Positions 54,184-64,000 of a stretch of DNA of 64,000 nt are shown one piece after another. The notes beneath the pieces were generated by a model. That model had not been told where the DNA came from. It did not search any database and saw nothing but the letters and a program-made list of their open reading frames with translations. Source of the stretch: Eutreptiella sp. 'Long Island Sound 2002' (lineage: Eukaryota > Euglenozoa > Euglenophyceae > Eutreptiales > Eutreptiaceae); the NCBI GenBank assembly GCA_964036045.1, contig OZ038392.1, positions 19,048,612 to 19,112,611 on the forward strand, given 5' to 3'. The stretch's first letter is position 1. Every line of letters begins with the position of its first letter. The translations under genes were made by a program, and so were the position numbers.

Positions 54184-57100
54184 GGGGGCGTCGGTTGTGG
54201 AAGAGGGGGTGTTCTCCTCGGCCTCAACGTCGTTGACGCCCTTCTTCCTCCTCTCACTACGAGTGGGCTTCTTGTCCTTGTCCTTGTTCTGGTTGTTCTG
54301 GTTGTTCTCCTTGTTCTTGTTGTCCGACCTGGGGACCCAGTTCCGCTTGATCTCCTGGATCTCCTTGGCCAACTCGGTCCCCACCGACGACATCAGCTTG
54401 GCCAGCTCGTCCTTGTCCACCTCCACCTTGGCCTCCCGGATACCCGCGGGTGCACGCTTCTTCGACCCGTGCGCCTTCTTGTAAGCGTCCGTGTCGGCCT
54501 TGTGGATGGGGCATGCTCGGTGGTCATGGTTGAAGCCTCGCTTCCTCCCATAACACACGAAACAGCCCTGAGGGTGAGCTCGTATGAACTCCCCAAAGGA
54601 CAGCGGAGGGTCGCCAATACGGCGAGGGTCCCTCTTCTCCTGCTTCCTCCAACCCTGCTGCAGGGGCTTGCAGTTTCCCGGCCTGCTCCCCGCGCTCAGG
54701 TTCTTGGCCACAAAGGCACAAACGGCCACTTCGGCGGGCTCATCGTCGTCGTCATCGTCGACGAGAGTTTCATCGCCGCCGGCTCCCGCTGGGTCCATGG
54801 CAGCTTCCCCGCCAGGTCCCTCGCCAACATAGTTGACGTCGCGGTCGCCGGGCCTCAACCCGCGGGTGTGGTGGAGGTTTCGGTACTCCTTGAGTACTTC
54901 CTCGCCAACCCACTCCAGGATCTCGTCGCAGCTCATCCGCGCCGGGATGGGCTGCAGACGGATGGTCTGGCCGCTCAACTCACACTCGTCAAGGCGCCAC
55001 ATCGCGGTCTTCTCGCGATCGCCCGAGACGGTGATGAGAAGAGCGGTCCGCAGGGAGTGCCGTTTGACATCCCGGGACACGTTCTTCTTCGTCCAAGCCA
55101 CCACGTTCGTATGATACTCTTTGGGGAGCATCATCTTGACCGTGTGGTTGGACTTGGCCCGCTTGGACTCCTCCTTGGTGACCCTCTTGATCCATGCTTC
55201 CGGCAGCATGGAGAGCAGGCGAGCCTGCTCGTCACCCTCGTTCCAATCCTCCACGTTGCGGCGGTGGAGGGTGTATTTCCCTCGGAAGTCCCGCCAATCC
55301 CGCAGGCGGATCTCCCGCCCATCATGCTCAAGCTTGATGGACTTCCACCGCTTGGCAGCCACCTGCGGAGCGTCCAGCCGCTCCTGCTCGTTGAGCCACT
55401 TCTTGGCTTCCTTGAGGGTCTTGATCTTCCCCTCCTTGGTCGCCAGGAAGTATAGCTCTCCGAGCACTTCCGGCAGGCGGTACCTGAACCGTCTGAAGAC
55501 ATATCTCTCCGCATCCGCGTGAGGCATGTCTTCAGTGACGGTCAGCCCCCAATCGTCCAGCTTCTCCAAGAAGCGGTCGAGGTTGAGGGGGTTGCCGTCG
55601 TACATGGGGGGCTTGATGTCCTTCAAGTCTTCCCACACGGCGGCGTCCGCGGCCTTAGAGACCATGAACGCCGGCCGCGAGGTCGACCGAGGTTCCCATC
55701 GGCCTCGCCCACGGACTCCCACGGACGCCACGTCCATCTCCTCCATGGAATCCCTGTGGCTACGCCGCGGTTCCTCCATGTACCCTAACCTGGTCCGTAC
55801 TGCGTCCATGTACGCATCCTCATCACGGCGCTGGCGGCTGCGTTCAGCGGCCTCCCGTCGTACACCACGCGGCGGGCTGATGTCGAACTCCTCCAGGTCC
55901 AGGTCCAGATCCTCACCTTCGCCGACATCCCACTCCACGTCTCCTCTGGGGACCTCATCCCTGAGTCCACCATAACGTCCACCAGCCATTGGGATTGGCT
56001 CCGGGGCTGGTGCGGGGCGCCGGGGGCGTACCGGTGTCCGCGGTGGAGCACGGCGGTTGCGGTACTCCGCGCTGAGCCACTCATCACGCCAATCCTCACT
56101 GCCACTGCCGGGCGGCACGCGCTCGTTGCGGCGGCCCGCGCTGTGGTGAGAGGGGGCGGTGAGAGAGGGGGCACTGGCGCTGGGGCGACTCCTGGGGGCT
56201 CCGCCGGGGGCGTGGGGTCTGCCTGGACCTGGTCCGGGTCCCCAGCCGTCGTCCGACGAGCCAGACTCCAGGGGTGGGTGGTCGCTGCCGACGCTCCCAC
56301 GGGCTTCCAGCGCGTCCAGCCTCTGCTGCAGGCCGCTGACGACGTTGGTCAGCGACTTGGTCTCGGCCCTGGCGATGTCCAGCTCCTTCTGCGCGCGCGC
56401 GGCGACCCTGGAGATGCGAGCCATCTCGCCCTTGCCCGTGTCTACCTCCAGCTCGAGCAACTGGACTCTCCTGCGGAGGTAGACAATCCACCGCCAGGTG
56501 GTATCCGGGTCGCCGTTCCCTGGTGGGTCGTCGGGGTCCCCAGGGGGTCCTCCAGGAGGGCCTCTGCCGGGTCCGCCCGGTCCAGGGGGTCCTCCCCCGC
56601 CCGGTGGTCCGCCTCCAGGGGGTCCACTTGGTGGGCGTCCTCCAGGGGGTCCTGATGGTCCTCCGCCAGGGGGTCCCGGTGGGTCTCCGCCGGGTCGCCT
56701 CGGTGGGTCCGAGGATGGGCGCTTCCTCGTGATGCCGAAGTCAATGTCGTCATCCTCGTCCATGTCGCCCCACCTGGGCGTCTCGGTCTCGGAAGGCTCC
56801 GAGCTCCGGTAGGGAGGAGGTGGATCCTCATCCTCACCTTCCGGTTCCATGGGGACGTCTCCGCCTCCTCCGCCCGTCCAAGCCACCACTTGGCGATGTC
56901 GGCGGCCTCGTTCATCCCCGTCACTGGCGGTGAAGAAGGGGTCACTGTCGTGGGGGTGTCCACCCGCTGGCCTCCGCGGCCTCTCGGGGGTCTTCCCCTT
57001 GCCCTTCCTCCGTCGACGGGCGGTGGGGCCACTGCTCCCACTGCTGCCCGTGTCGGCCTCGTCCAGCGTCATCCTGGAGGAGGCGTCCCCTTCGAAAAGT

Positions 57101-57290
57101 TTTCGAAGGGTCTCCACTCGTGATCCTCCCGGGGGAGTCTCGCGGCGGAGTTTGGCCTCTGCCTCCTCCATTGCGGCGGCGGTGGCTGCGGCAGCCCGCA
57201 CTTCGGCTTCTTCCCGAACACGAGCCGCCTCGGCTTCCCGGGCCTGCTGCAGCCGCGCCTTCTGCGCTTCCAACGCCGCCAGCTCCGCCC
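54181..57290 (-). CDS. gag: Element C Gag, main part
   Basis: The frame begins in a coiled coil (LEAQKARLQQAREAEAARV), passes through Gly/Pro-rich text and a second coiled coil (WRWIVYLRRRVQLLELEVDT), and reaches a capsid-like helical domain (YDGNPLNLDRFLEKLDDWGL, ERYVFRRFRYRLPEVLGELY, DEQARLLSMLPEAWIKRVTK). A zinc knuckle of wider spacing (CFVCYGRKRGFNHDHRAC) should bind RNA, and a basic tail (SKKRAPAG, KPTRSERRKKG) follows. It is far longer than a typical gag. It ends in a TAG (54181-54183), with pol directly in frame. Confidence 0.8.
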
Positions 57291-58616
57291 CGTCTTGGCC
57301 TTCTCCTCAGCGACCTTCCGTCGCGCGGCCTCGATGGCTTCCTTCCTGGCGGCGTCCGCCTTGGCCTTGGCCGTCGCTTCGGCGTGGGCCCTTTCCTCCG
57401 CCTCCTTCTTTGCCCTCTCTTGGGCAAGCGCCTCTTCCAGCGCCCTCACCTCGGCCTCCCTGCAGGCAATGGCCTCCTGCGTGAGGCGGGCTTCCTCATC
57501 GGCTGCCGCCAACTCACCGTTGACTTGGGCAGTCGCTGCCCCATGGGCGGCTACGGCCGTGAGTCCGGCCGCAATGGCCGCCACGGTCCGGGCGTGGATT
57601 GCCATGCCATGCGCCCACTCTGCAGCCTCCTCCTGGGCGATGCCGACGGCGCCCTACACGGCAGCGCTGTGCTGCCTGGAATGTTGCCGGGCAACCCGAA
57701 GGTTGCAGGGCACCCCACAGACGCGCTCACAGGCGCGCGCCACGTCCCTGTTGGGAGCGACGCTGCTGCTGGAGCTGGCCTGGTCGGCCGGCATCCTCCC
57801 GCGGTGGGCCCACTCCACGTCGCTGCTGGGGCCTGCTGGGGCCTGCTGGGGCCTCAGGAGCAGCGGACGGGGCTTGGCCTTGGTCTGCCTGGCGACTCGG
57901 ATGTAGTCGCCAAGGGTGGTGGAGCCGGGGTGATGACCACCATTGGCCCGTTGGGGACTGGGGGCTGGGGTTCCGCCCTTGGCGCCTTGGGCGGCTTCGG
58001 CGGCCAGGGACTCCTGGTACTCCCGCCACTTCCGGTCCCGCTTCTTGTCCCCGGCGGACCGCTTCTCCTTCCCCGGCGATGCGCTGCTGCTGCCCTGCAG
58101 CCTGCGCTCGCTCCCCGGTTCCGGGAATTTCTTCTCGATCATGTCCCACAGGGAGACATTGATCGAGGCGCCCGACGGGTAGGCGTTGGGGTCCTCGTCC
58201 TCCTCAATCCCGTCGGGGCGCAGCCCTTCGCCGGGCCTGTCCGGCCGGGTCCAGGTCCTCCAGCGCCTCTGCTGGTGGCGGTACTCGTACCCTTCCGCCC
58301 GCAGCCAGTCCTCCACGGCCTGCAGGCGGTCGGGGGCGATGTCCGTGCGGAGCTCGAAGCTCCTGGGCATGCCGCCTTCGCACTGGGGGTGGCTGTGGCG
58401 GTAGTGCTGGTCCCATACCAACCCACGCAGTAGTTGCGCTGCATGGGGGTGGGGCCGCGGCCACGTCCTGCCCGCTTCTTGCCACTTCACCATGGCAGCG
58501 GGGGCGTAGTTGGTCTTGAGGTCCTTGAGTTTGCACTCGTTCCACTCAACGAACTTGTGGTGGTTGTTGAGGCGGGTGCTGCAGCACTGGATTGGGAGTG
58601 CGGCTGGTGCTGGTCA
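57291..58616 (-). CDS. gag: Element C Gag, N-terminal extension
   Basis: Open from a TGA at about 58617 in a frame one base off from the main gag. An ATG lies at 58493, but coding-like text precedes it (NNHHKFVEWNECKLKDLKTN). It has a domain with GLVWDQHYRHSHPQCEGG, SFELRTDIAPDRLQAVEDWL and NVSLWDMIEKKFPEPGSE, then a Ser/Pro linker and an Ala/Glu coiled coil (EALAQERAKKEAEERAHAEA). A TAG at 57654-57656 splits it without frame change. Near 57292 the coiled coil continues in the main gag frame, so one base has been lost or gained. I do not recognise the N-terminal domain. Confidence 0.6.
57654..57656 (-). other. In-frame TAG in the Gag N-terminal part of element C
   Basis: RQHSRQHSAAV-TAG-GAVGIAQEEAAEW. 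Coding text continues across it in the same frame. Confidence 0.7.
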
Positions 58617-58914
58617 GCCGGTGGTTGTGGAAGTGGTTGACGCGGCCTTGCTGGTCGGCCGATGGGTCTGGTCTGTCCACTTCCTTCACGGTCGCGGCGC
58701 GGTCAGGGCGATGCTCTGGACGGCGCTGCTGGCTCCGTGACGAACTCGGCGCTGTCGCTGGGTGGCGCTGCGAGCTGCTGCGCTGCGCTGCGAGCCGCTG
58801 CGCTGCGCTGCGAGCCGCGAGCGGCTGCGCCGCGCTGCTCGGGGTTGGTGGCCCCGAGTGGCACGCGAGGGCTGGGTAACCCCGCGGCGGTGAAACGCTT
58901 TTGACGCGTTTCAC
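58617..58914 (-). other. Leader of element C
   Basis: No supported gene. A GCTGCGCTGCGCTGCGAGCC-type tandem lies near 58768-58830. No primer-binding site starting TGG is seen at the LTR edge. Confidence 0.5.
58890..58914. repeat. Hairpin abutting the 5' LTR of element C
   Basis: GTGAAACGC (58890-58898) and GCGTTTCAC (58906-58914) form a perfect 9-bp stem with a 7-nt loop, ending exactly at the LTR edge where a primer-binding site would be expected. Confidence 0.7.
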
Positions 58915-59878
58915 TGGGGGGCCGGCCACGGGACGCTGCGGGACACGCGCAAGTGAGCAGGCAGGCAAAGCACTACGCTCACAGGGGCATCAATGCGCTC
59001 ATGTCATGTGACAAAGCGTTTCAGAATCCTTGCCACTCTGCAAAGAGGGAACAAAAGTATGTACAACAACACATCAGGATATGTACACATGGGGTTAAGG
59101 CTGGACTGGGGTAAGGGCATTACAGGACAATAGACACTCAGTCCCAACTCGTATCCCAATCCCAGGTCCGACCCTCTCAGTGGCTGGTGGGGGCGGGGGC
59201 TCAAACACAACCCATGCCCTGCTCAGTCCGGACCGCGAAACCCTGCCAATGGGGGAGGTGTCCCGCCCAGCCACAGGCGAGTTCCTGGGAACCAAGGAGC
59301 TCCAAGGCCAACCGACAGTGGCTCCCTATGCTCCCTTAACGGCAGGTACCAACTCCCCTCTGAGCCAGAGATATGGCCCCGCCATTATCACCCAGGAGTT
59401 GGTAGCTGAAAATGGGCTGTTTCAGCCCAAACTGATATTAGCTCCAAAATTCCCAAAATTGACCCCTCGTCCGGACCCGCCAGAGGTAGAGACGAGGCAA
59501 CTGACCCTATGCCCTTCGAGTACGAACTCCCTGGAGCCCTCACCCAACCTGGTTCCCTCTGAGGTCCCGGCATCAGGGCAACACGGATGAGTCAAGTGGG
59601 GTCATGATGCCAAAATCACCAAAATTGGCGTCATTCCCACGCGTGGCTCGCCCGGCCAAGGTAGGGCCAATGGCTCACAGGGTAGGAGGCAGGACCTAGG
59701 ACTTATATCTGAGTGTACATCTTGGATTTAGGTCCAGGCTCCCTATGGGCTTAGAGAAATGGGGCCGCCAATTGACCACACGGAAGGGGGAAATTGGGGT
59801 CCCAAATTTGGGTCATTTTGGCTGCTTGAAATGAGCCAAAATTTGGTGTGCTCCCAATAGTATATTTCCACGCCGGCT
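58915..59878 (-). mobile_element. Inner part of the 5' LTR of element C
   Basis: 964 bp, nearly identical to 44710-45673. The match stops abruptly where element D's LTR begins. The rest of this LTR should lie beyond element D, outside the window. Confidence 0.85.
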
Positions 59879-62244
59879 TGTAAAGAAGGTCCCTACCAGG
59901 ACCGGCCCCCGCTGTGCCCCTTCCGCCTGTAACCCCTACTGATTTACTCCGGATCAACGATTGCATTTCTCAAAATCCTCAAAGTCCAGGGTCCACAATC
60001 CAAAAATATAGAAATAAAATCCTCCTTCAACCCTGAATGGCAACCAGATCCCACAAATACAGCAATAACCCAATTCACAATCCAAATCAGGCTGCGGGCT
60101 TTCGTTCAGCACACCGGTATTCCCACGGTGGCGGGCATGTACAAGAATTGCACCAAGGAAGAAAGCCCTGAAATTGGCATATGAACACAAATAAAGCAAA
60201 GTTGGGGAAAGAGGTAAACATACACATTCACAGCCATAAACCCCTCATTCCCTGGACTCAAGACCTTCCCTTGACTCACCAACATATTGCCCTGAACCAG
60301 GTCAAATGAGATGGCTGAATGCCATGTGTCACAAGTCACTACATAAACCCCAAAAATGTGTTCACTCTCAAGCCTCTAATTCCTAGCCCAATAGGAGAGG
60401 TGGCGTGTCATGGCCTAGAGTGGCACTCAGGACCATGCCCTACCCTGACATAACCTTGGTTGGACTTGGAGTCGAATGGGCTTAGAGAAATGACCTATGA
60501 GTTTGAACTCATAACATGTCAAAAAACTGCCAATTCACACCATATTGGCCATATATCAAAAATATGCTCAAAATTGAAGTTACTACTTATCCGAAGGCTC
60601 AAAGCATGCATGGAATCGAAGTCTAGTATTCATGGAGGATAGAGACCAAAGGCCAATGCCCATGTACATCCCCACTTTACCCTCGAAACCCCTTCGGTTA
60701 TGGGCGCCACGCACTGCCCAAGTCAGACCACGATTTTGAGACCAATTCTTGTAATCTCTCGTGCGCCAAGCCAAATGAAGTACGCGATCCGGCATATGGT
60801 GGTGTTCAACTCCAAAGCATATGCCAACATATGAACAACATACCATGGTTCGAATCCCCATAGGCTTCTTGCTGTTTGCTGACCAGGTGAGTACACAAAA
60901 CGCAAAAATGAGCAAAAATTGAGGTCGAAAACATGAAAATATGACCAAATACAAAGTTGTCATGATAGTATATCTCTATGCTCACCCATGATATCCGCTC
61001 ATGATTCAATACACAAATGATTGGAACCATTTGCGAACAATTCCCCCACTTGGATCCCCAATCGGGCGCATGGAGATACCTTCGCCACTAATATCTACAT
61101 GCCCCATGAAAATGGGAGTGCACCCATGGATCTCTTTGTCAAACATACCATGAGCAATACATACGCGGTAGACTTGGTCTAGCGCTTTGAATTCAACAAT
61201 TGGGACATGGGCAAAGCCCTTGTCACGTATGGCTCCTCATCTCTTCGACCACACGAAGATATATAACATGGGCGTGTGCATATCAAACATATACCATGCA
61301 TACAACACATACCCTCAAAATATGGCTCCCACCATGATATGCCATGTCCCTCCATTGACATAACTTCACGTTAAAAATACGTAGGAACCCAAGGAAAGTT
61401 GCTATGCAACCCCAACACTCATGCGGCACACTCGAAAGTCGCATTAAAATATTCGGTTGCACGGTCCAAGAGTTATATATCACTTTATACCCTCTTGACC
61501 TTTTCCCTTGCTACACCGGGCATGTGTGTGCACGAAAGGCGTTTGATGCTTCCTAAATTAACTTGAGACTAAGGCGCTTGCAACCCAACCTTCCTTATTC
61601 TCTTTCCTCACACTCGCGCGTAGATATGGCTATTCAAAGTGGTCCCACGATTCGTTTTTGTTTCCCTTATATCTCCAAGTCAAATGGGTGGCAAGTATAA
61701 GGGGAACCTGATTCGGGCATAGGGAAAGGTGTACGACCACTCGAAGAAGTCCAAATCAAGTGCGGCGATGTCGAAGTCGAAAATCCGATTTCGACATCGC
61801 GAAAAATTCTGATTAAAGTTTCGAGTGCTTATTTAGAGAATTGCGGAAGCAACAAACCCTTTGCTGATGAGATCTGACCGTTCAACGGAATATCTGCCAA
61901 AATATCTGGAAATAACAGTTAACCAATCGGTTAACGCAAAATCGCGAGCCAACTGACAGTCGCCGATACATTGACCATCAGAACGAAAGGCTGAAAAATT
62001 ACGGAAACATTATGATAATAAAACCCTGTTGATTCCTGATATTCCGATATATAAATCTCCGCTGGCGGCGCCTCGGTTCTGAATATGGCCGCTCATAGCC
62101 GGAGTGGCCAAACCTATCACACTATCACATCGGGTTAGATCAGGTGGATGGGAGAGTATGATATCAGCCAATGGCGGCTTGCCGGCACATAGATACACAC
62201 CCCAAGTGACCCCAAAATGGCCACGGGGGTCCGAACCGGCTTCA
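59879..62244 (-). mobile_element. 3' LTR of element D
   Basis: About 2,366 bp running TGTAAAG...GGCTTCA on the plus strand, with a polypurine tract at its right edge. The right third is related to element C's LTR at a lower identity (shared CCGATTTCGACATC and AAATCTCCGCTGGCGG). No supported gene. GGGCTTAGAGAAATG at 60478 matches a word in the C LTR, so the two LTRs are collinear relatives. Confidence 0.7.
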
Positions 62245-62252
62245 CCCCCCTT
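62245..62252 (-). other. Polypurine tract of element D
   Basis: Minus strand AAGGGGGG directly before TGAAGCC, the LTR start. Confidence 0.6.
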
Positions 62253-62639
62253 CTCAGAGCGTTGTATCCGCTCGGAAACCAATGAAGAGAGGACGGGAGG
62301 ACCCCAATGGTCTCCAACCCCCCCCTCCATGTCCAAAGGACACATGGAGGCCCCACACACGTCGTAGGCGTCCCCCATGCCCCAAGGGAGGGGTGAGGAC
62401 ACTGATGATCAGCGCTCTACGCCATATCCGGTCTCCTCTTGATCTACAACATGGACCAAGGGGATCAAAGATAGAAAAACGTCGTCGGTCGACCTAAATA
62501 AGTATACCACAATGAAGTATATATGTGGAGATCGAGTAAAGGGGGTATATGGCCAATCAAGGCCGAAAAAATCCCCGGATGAACGCCCTCACCCGTCTCC
62601 TCAATCACAGAAACAAACAAAATGCCAAGGGGGGATCCA
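62253..62639 (-). other. 3' region of element D
   Basis: Short stretch between pol stop and polypurine tract. No supported gene. Confidence 0.55.
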
Positions 62640-64000
62640 TTACGGTGCTACAGCAGCAACCAAATGGACCAATACGTCCTTGACATCCAAAGAAATGCTC
62701 TTTTTCTTTAGGTAGTCCATCCAGACCGTGGTATACCTCGGCACGAAACTGCTCGGAGGCTCCCACGAGTCCCTGGATGCGGCGAATCCCTTCCAACGGA
62801 CTTTGTAAAGCCTCCCCCCAGGCGTCCCCGGGTCCGGCTTGTCCGCCAGGATCTTCTCCGCGGTGAAATCGTCGTCCTCACCCTCATCGTCCGAGTCCAC
62901 ATCGCCGGCCGTGAACTCAAAGGTGACGGGACGTCCACTGGGGTCTGGTGCTCGGGGACGAAGCTGGGTGTGGTCGCGGTCCAGGATCTTGTTATCCCCC
63001 ACACGAACGGCATACACATCCTGCCCGACCTTCCGCACGATTACCCCCGGCACATACCAAGATGCCTGCCGATGCCTGGACAGGACATCCTTGTGGTGCC
63101 GCTCCACCCACACGGTGTCTTGGAGAGCATACTTCTGGACCTTTCCCTGCTTGAAGTACTTGGCTCTCTTGTCATGCTCGTCCTGAAGTGCCTTGCACAC
63201 CTTGGCCGCCGTGTCGTCCGCCTCAGCCAACATGGCGTCCGCATCCCGGGCCACTTTGCCATGGTTCATCCACGGGAGAGTGCGGGACACTCGATCCCGT
63301 AGGAACAGGATGCGATGGGGCGACAATCCAGTGGGTCCCGGAAGGTCATGGTACGCTTGGAGCACTCTCCACAGCGGATTGTACCAGTTCGGGCCCGGTT
63401 CGTCGATGTGCAGCTGGCGGAACTTCTCGAACATCTGCCGCCCGGCCACCTCAGCTCGGCCATTCGACCGGCTGTGGTACGCCACGGTCTTGGCGTGCCG
63501 AATGCCCATGTGCTTGCACATCGTCTTGAACCACGTCCCCACGAATTGACTGCCCCGATCGCTGCAGATGACAGCTGGGATATCGAAAATCGTCAGCCAA
63601 TGCCTGATCATGGCATTTGCGACGGTCTTGGCCTGCAGCCCCACTCCATGCTTGTCCTTCTTGTCCTTCTTCTTGGACTTCTTGCCCGGGACAGCCATGA
63701 TATACCCGCTGTGCCTGTCCACCGCCAGGATGACACAGTCGTAGGTCTCTCCTTCCACGGTGACCTCAGGCATGGCGAACACATCCATGGCCACGGACCG
63801 CATAGGGGCCTCCGGTATAGCCGTATACACCGGGTTGCCCGCTGTGGAGTGGTTGGGGCTCTTCGTGGCCCGACACACGGCACAGTCGCTGCAGTACCTA
63901 TACAGGACGGCGTAGTACCCCGGAGGGAACTTGAAACGCCACTCCAGGTCCTGCTGCATCTTGTCTCGGCCAGGGTGCATGAGCTGGGCGTTGTGCCAAT
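62640..64000 (-). CDS. pol: Element D integrase and chromodomain (partial)
   Basis: Open from the window's right edge to a TAA at 62640. The zinc part is visible as HNAQLMHPG and CSDCAVC. The catalytic triad is Asp in AMDVFAMPE, Asp in ICSDRGSQFVG and Glu in RSNGRAEVAGRQM, followed by a GPY/F-like part (QASWYVPGVIVRKVGQDVYA) and a chromodomain (FTAEKILADKPD, YKVRWKGFAASRDSWEP). Its closest relative in the window is element C. It has no internal stop in the visible 453 codons. The rest of pol and gag must lie to the right. Confidence 0.9.
   Translation of the reverse strand, partial: WHNAQLMHPGRDKMQQDLEWRFKFPPGYYAVLYRYCSDCAVCRATKSPNHSTAGNPVYTAIPEAPMRSVAMDVFAMPEVTVEGETYDCVILAVDRHSGYIMAVPGKKSKKKDKKDKHGVGLQAKTVANAMIRHWLTIFDIPAVICSDRGSQFVGTWFKTMCKHMGIRHAKTVAYHSRSNGRAEVAGRQMFEKFRQLHIDEPGPNWYNPLWRVLQAYHDLPGPTGLSPHRILFLRDRVSRTLPWMNHGKVARDADAMLAEADDTAAKVCKALQDEHDKRAKYFKQGKVQKYALQDTVWVERHHKDVLSRHRQASWYVPGVIVRKVGQDVYAVRVGDNKILDRDHTQLRPRAPDPSGRPVTFEFTAGDVDSDDEGEDDDFTAEKILADKPDPGTPGGRLYKVRWKGFAASRDSWEPPSSFVPRYTTVWMDYLKKKSISLDVKDVLVHLVAAVAP

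Larger units (their letters stand above)
44710..59878 (-). mobile_element. Ty3/gypsy chromodomain retrotransposon, element C
   Basis: The minus-strand order is partial 5' LTR (59878-58915), leader, gag, protease, methyltransferase-like domain, RT, RNase H, integrase with chromodomain, 3' region, polypurine tract and 3' LTR. It interrupts element B's gag at 44709/44710. Its own 5' LTR is interrupted by element D at 59878/59879. The gag-pol reading is broken by four TAG codons and one single-base frame change near 57292, and by no TAA or TGA. Confidence 0.8.

Noticed and set aside
60790-60870. tRNA gene suggested by GGTTCGAATCCCC
   Set aside because: Only the B-box-like word and a weak T-arm are present; no anticodon arm or acceptor stem can be drawn.

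Overview
The window looks like nuclear DNA of a protist or microalga with a large, repeat-rich genome. The evidence is Ty3/gypsy LTR retrotransposons of the chromodomain type in several nested layers, a short inverted-repeat DNA element with target duplications, a 14-kb Thr/Pro/Ser-repeat gene, many homopolymer and microsatellite tracts, and no operons, Shine-Dalgarno spacing or bacterial gene order. A green alga or a dinoflagellate would both fit; I cannot name the species. Layout, left to right. 0.2-4.8 kb (minus): one broken gene for a UPF1-like SF1 helicase with a proline-rich repeat arm. 4.8-7.5 kb: non-coding, with three copies of a roughly 105-bp dispersed repeat and a small copy of the helicase arm. 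7.5-8.6 kb (minus): a broken gene of unknown family. Just upstream of it (8663-8963) lie five perfect 20-bp palindromes spaced every 69-71 bp. 9.2-13.4 kb: GC-rich remains of retroelements, including the C-terminal part of a non-LTR-like reverse transcriptase and inverted copies of an unknown domain. 13.85-28.08 kb (minus): one uninterrupted reading frame of about 4,740 codons, collagen-like at its start and then almost wholly Thr/Pro/Ser, including sixteen 246-bp tandem units. 28.1-32.9 kb: no recognisable gene, but a clean 355-bp element with 24-bp inverted ends and 9-bp target duplications. 33.0-34.1 kb (plus): a small Pro-rich hypothetical gene. 34.5-42.7 kb (plus): Ty3/gypsy element A with gag, protease, a methyltransferase-like domain, RT, RNase H, integrase and chromodomain. 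42.7-44.7 kb (plus): LTR and truncated gag of related element B. Element C (minus, 44.7-59.9 kb) has inserted into B's gag, and element D (minus, 59.9 kb to beyond the window end) has inserted into C's 5' LTR. How the parts fit: the right half is a retrotransposon nest, B containing C containing D. In element C the long gag-pol reading is cut only by TAG codons (four of them). Element A also has a TAG between gag and protease. The reading frames that end elements A, C and D, and most other likely genes here, end with TAA or TGA. UAG may therefore be suppressed or sense-coded in this organism, or these may be ordinary nonsense mutations; this is the most consequential open question. The palindrome array, the methyltransferase-like domain inside Pol and the giant Thr/Pro protein are the other features most worth following.
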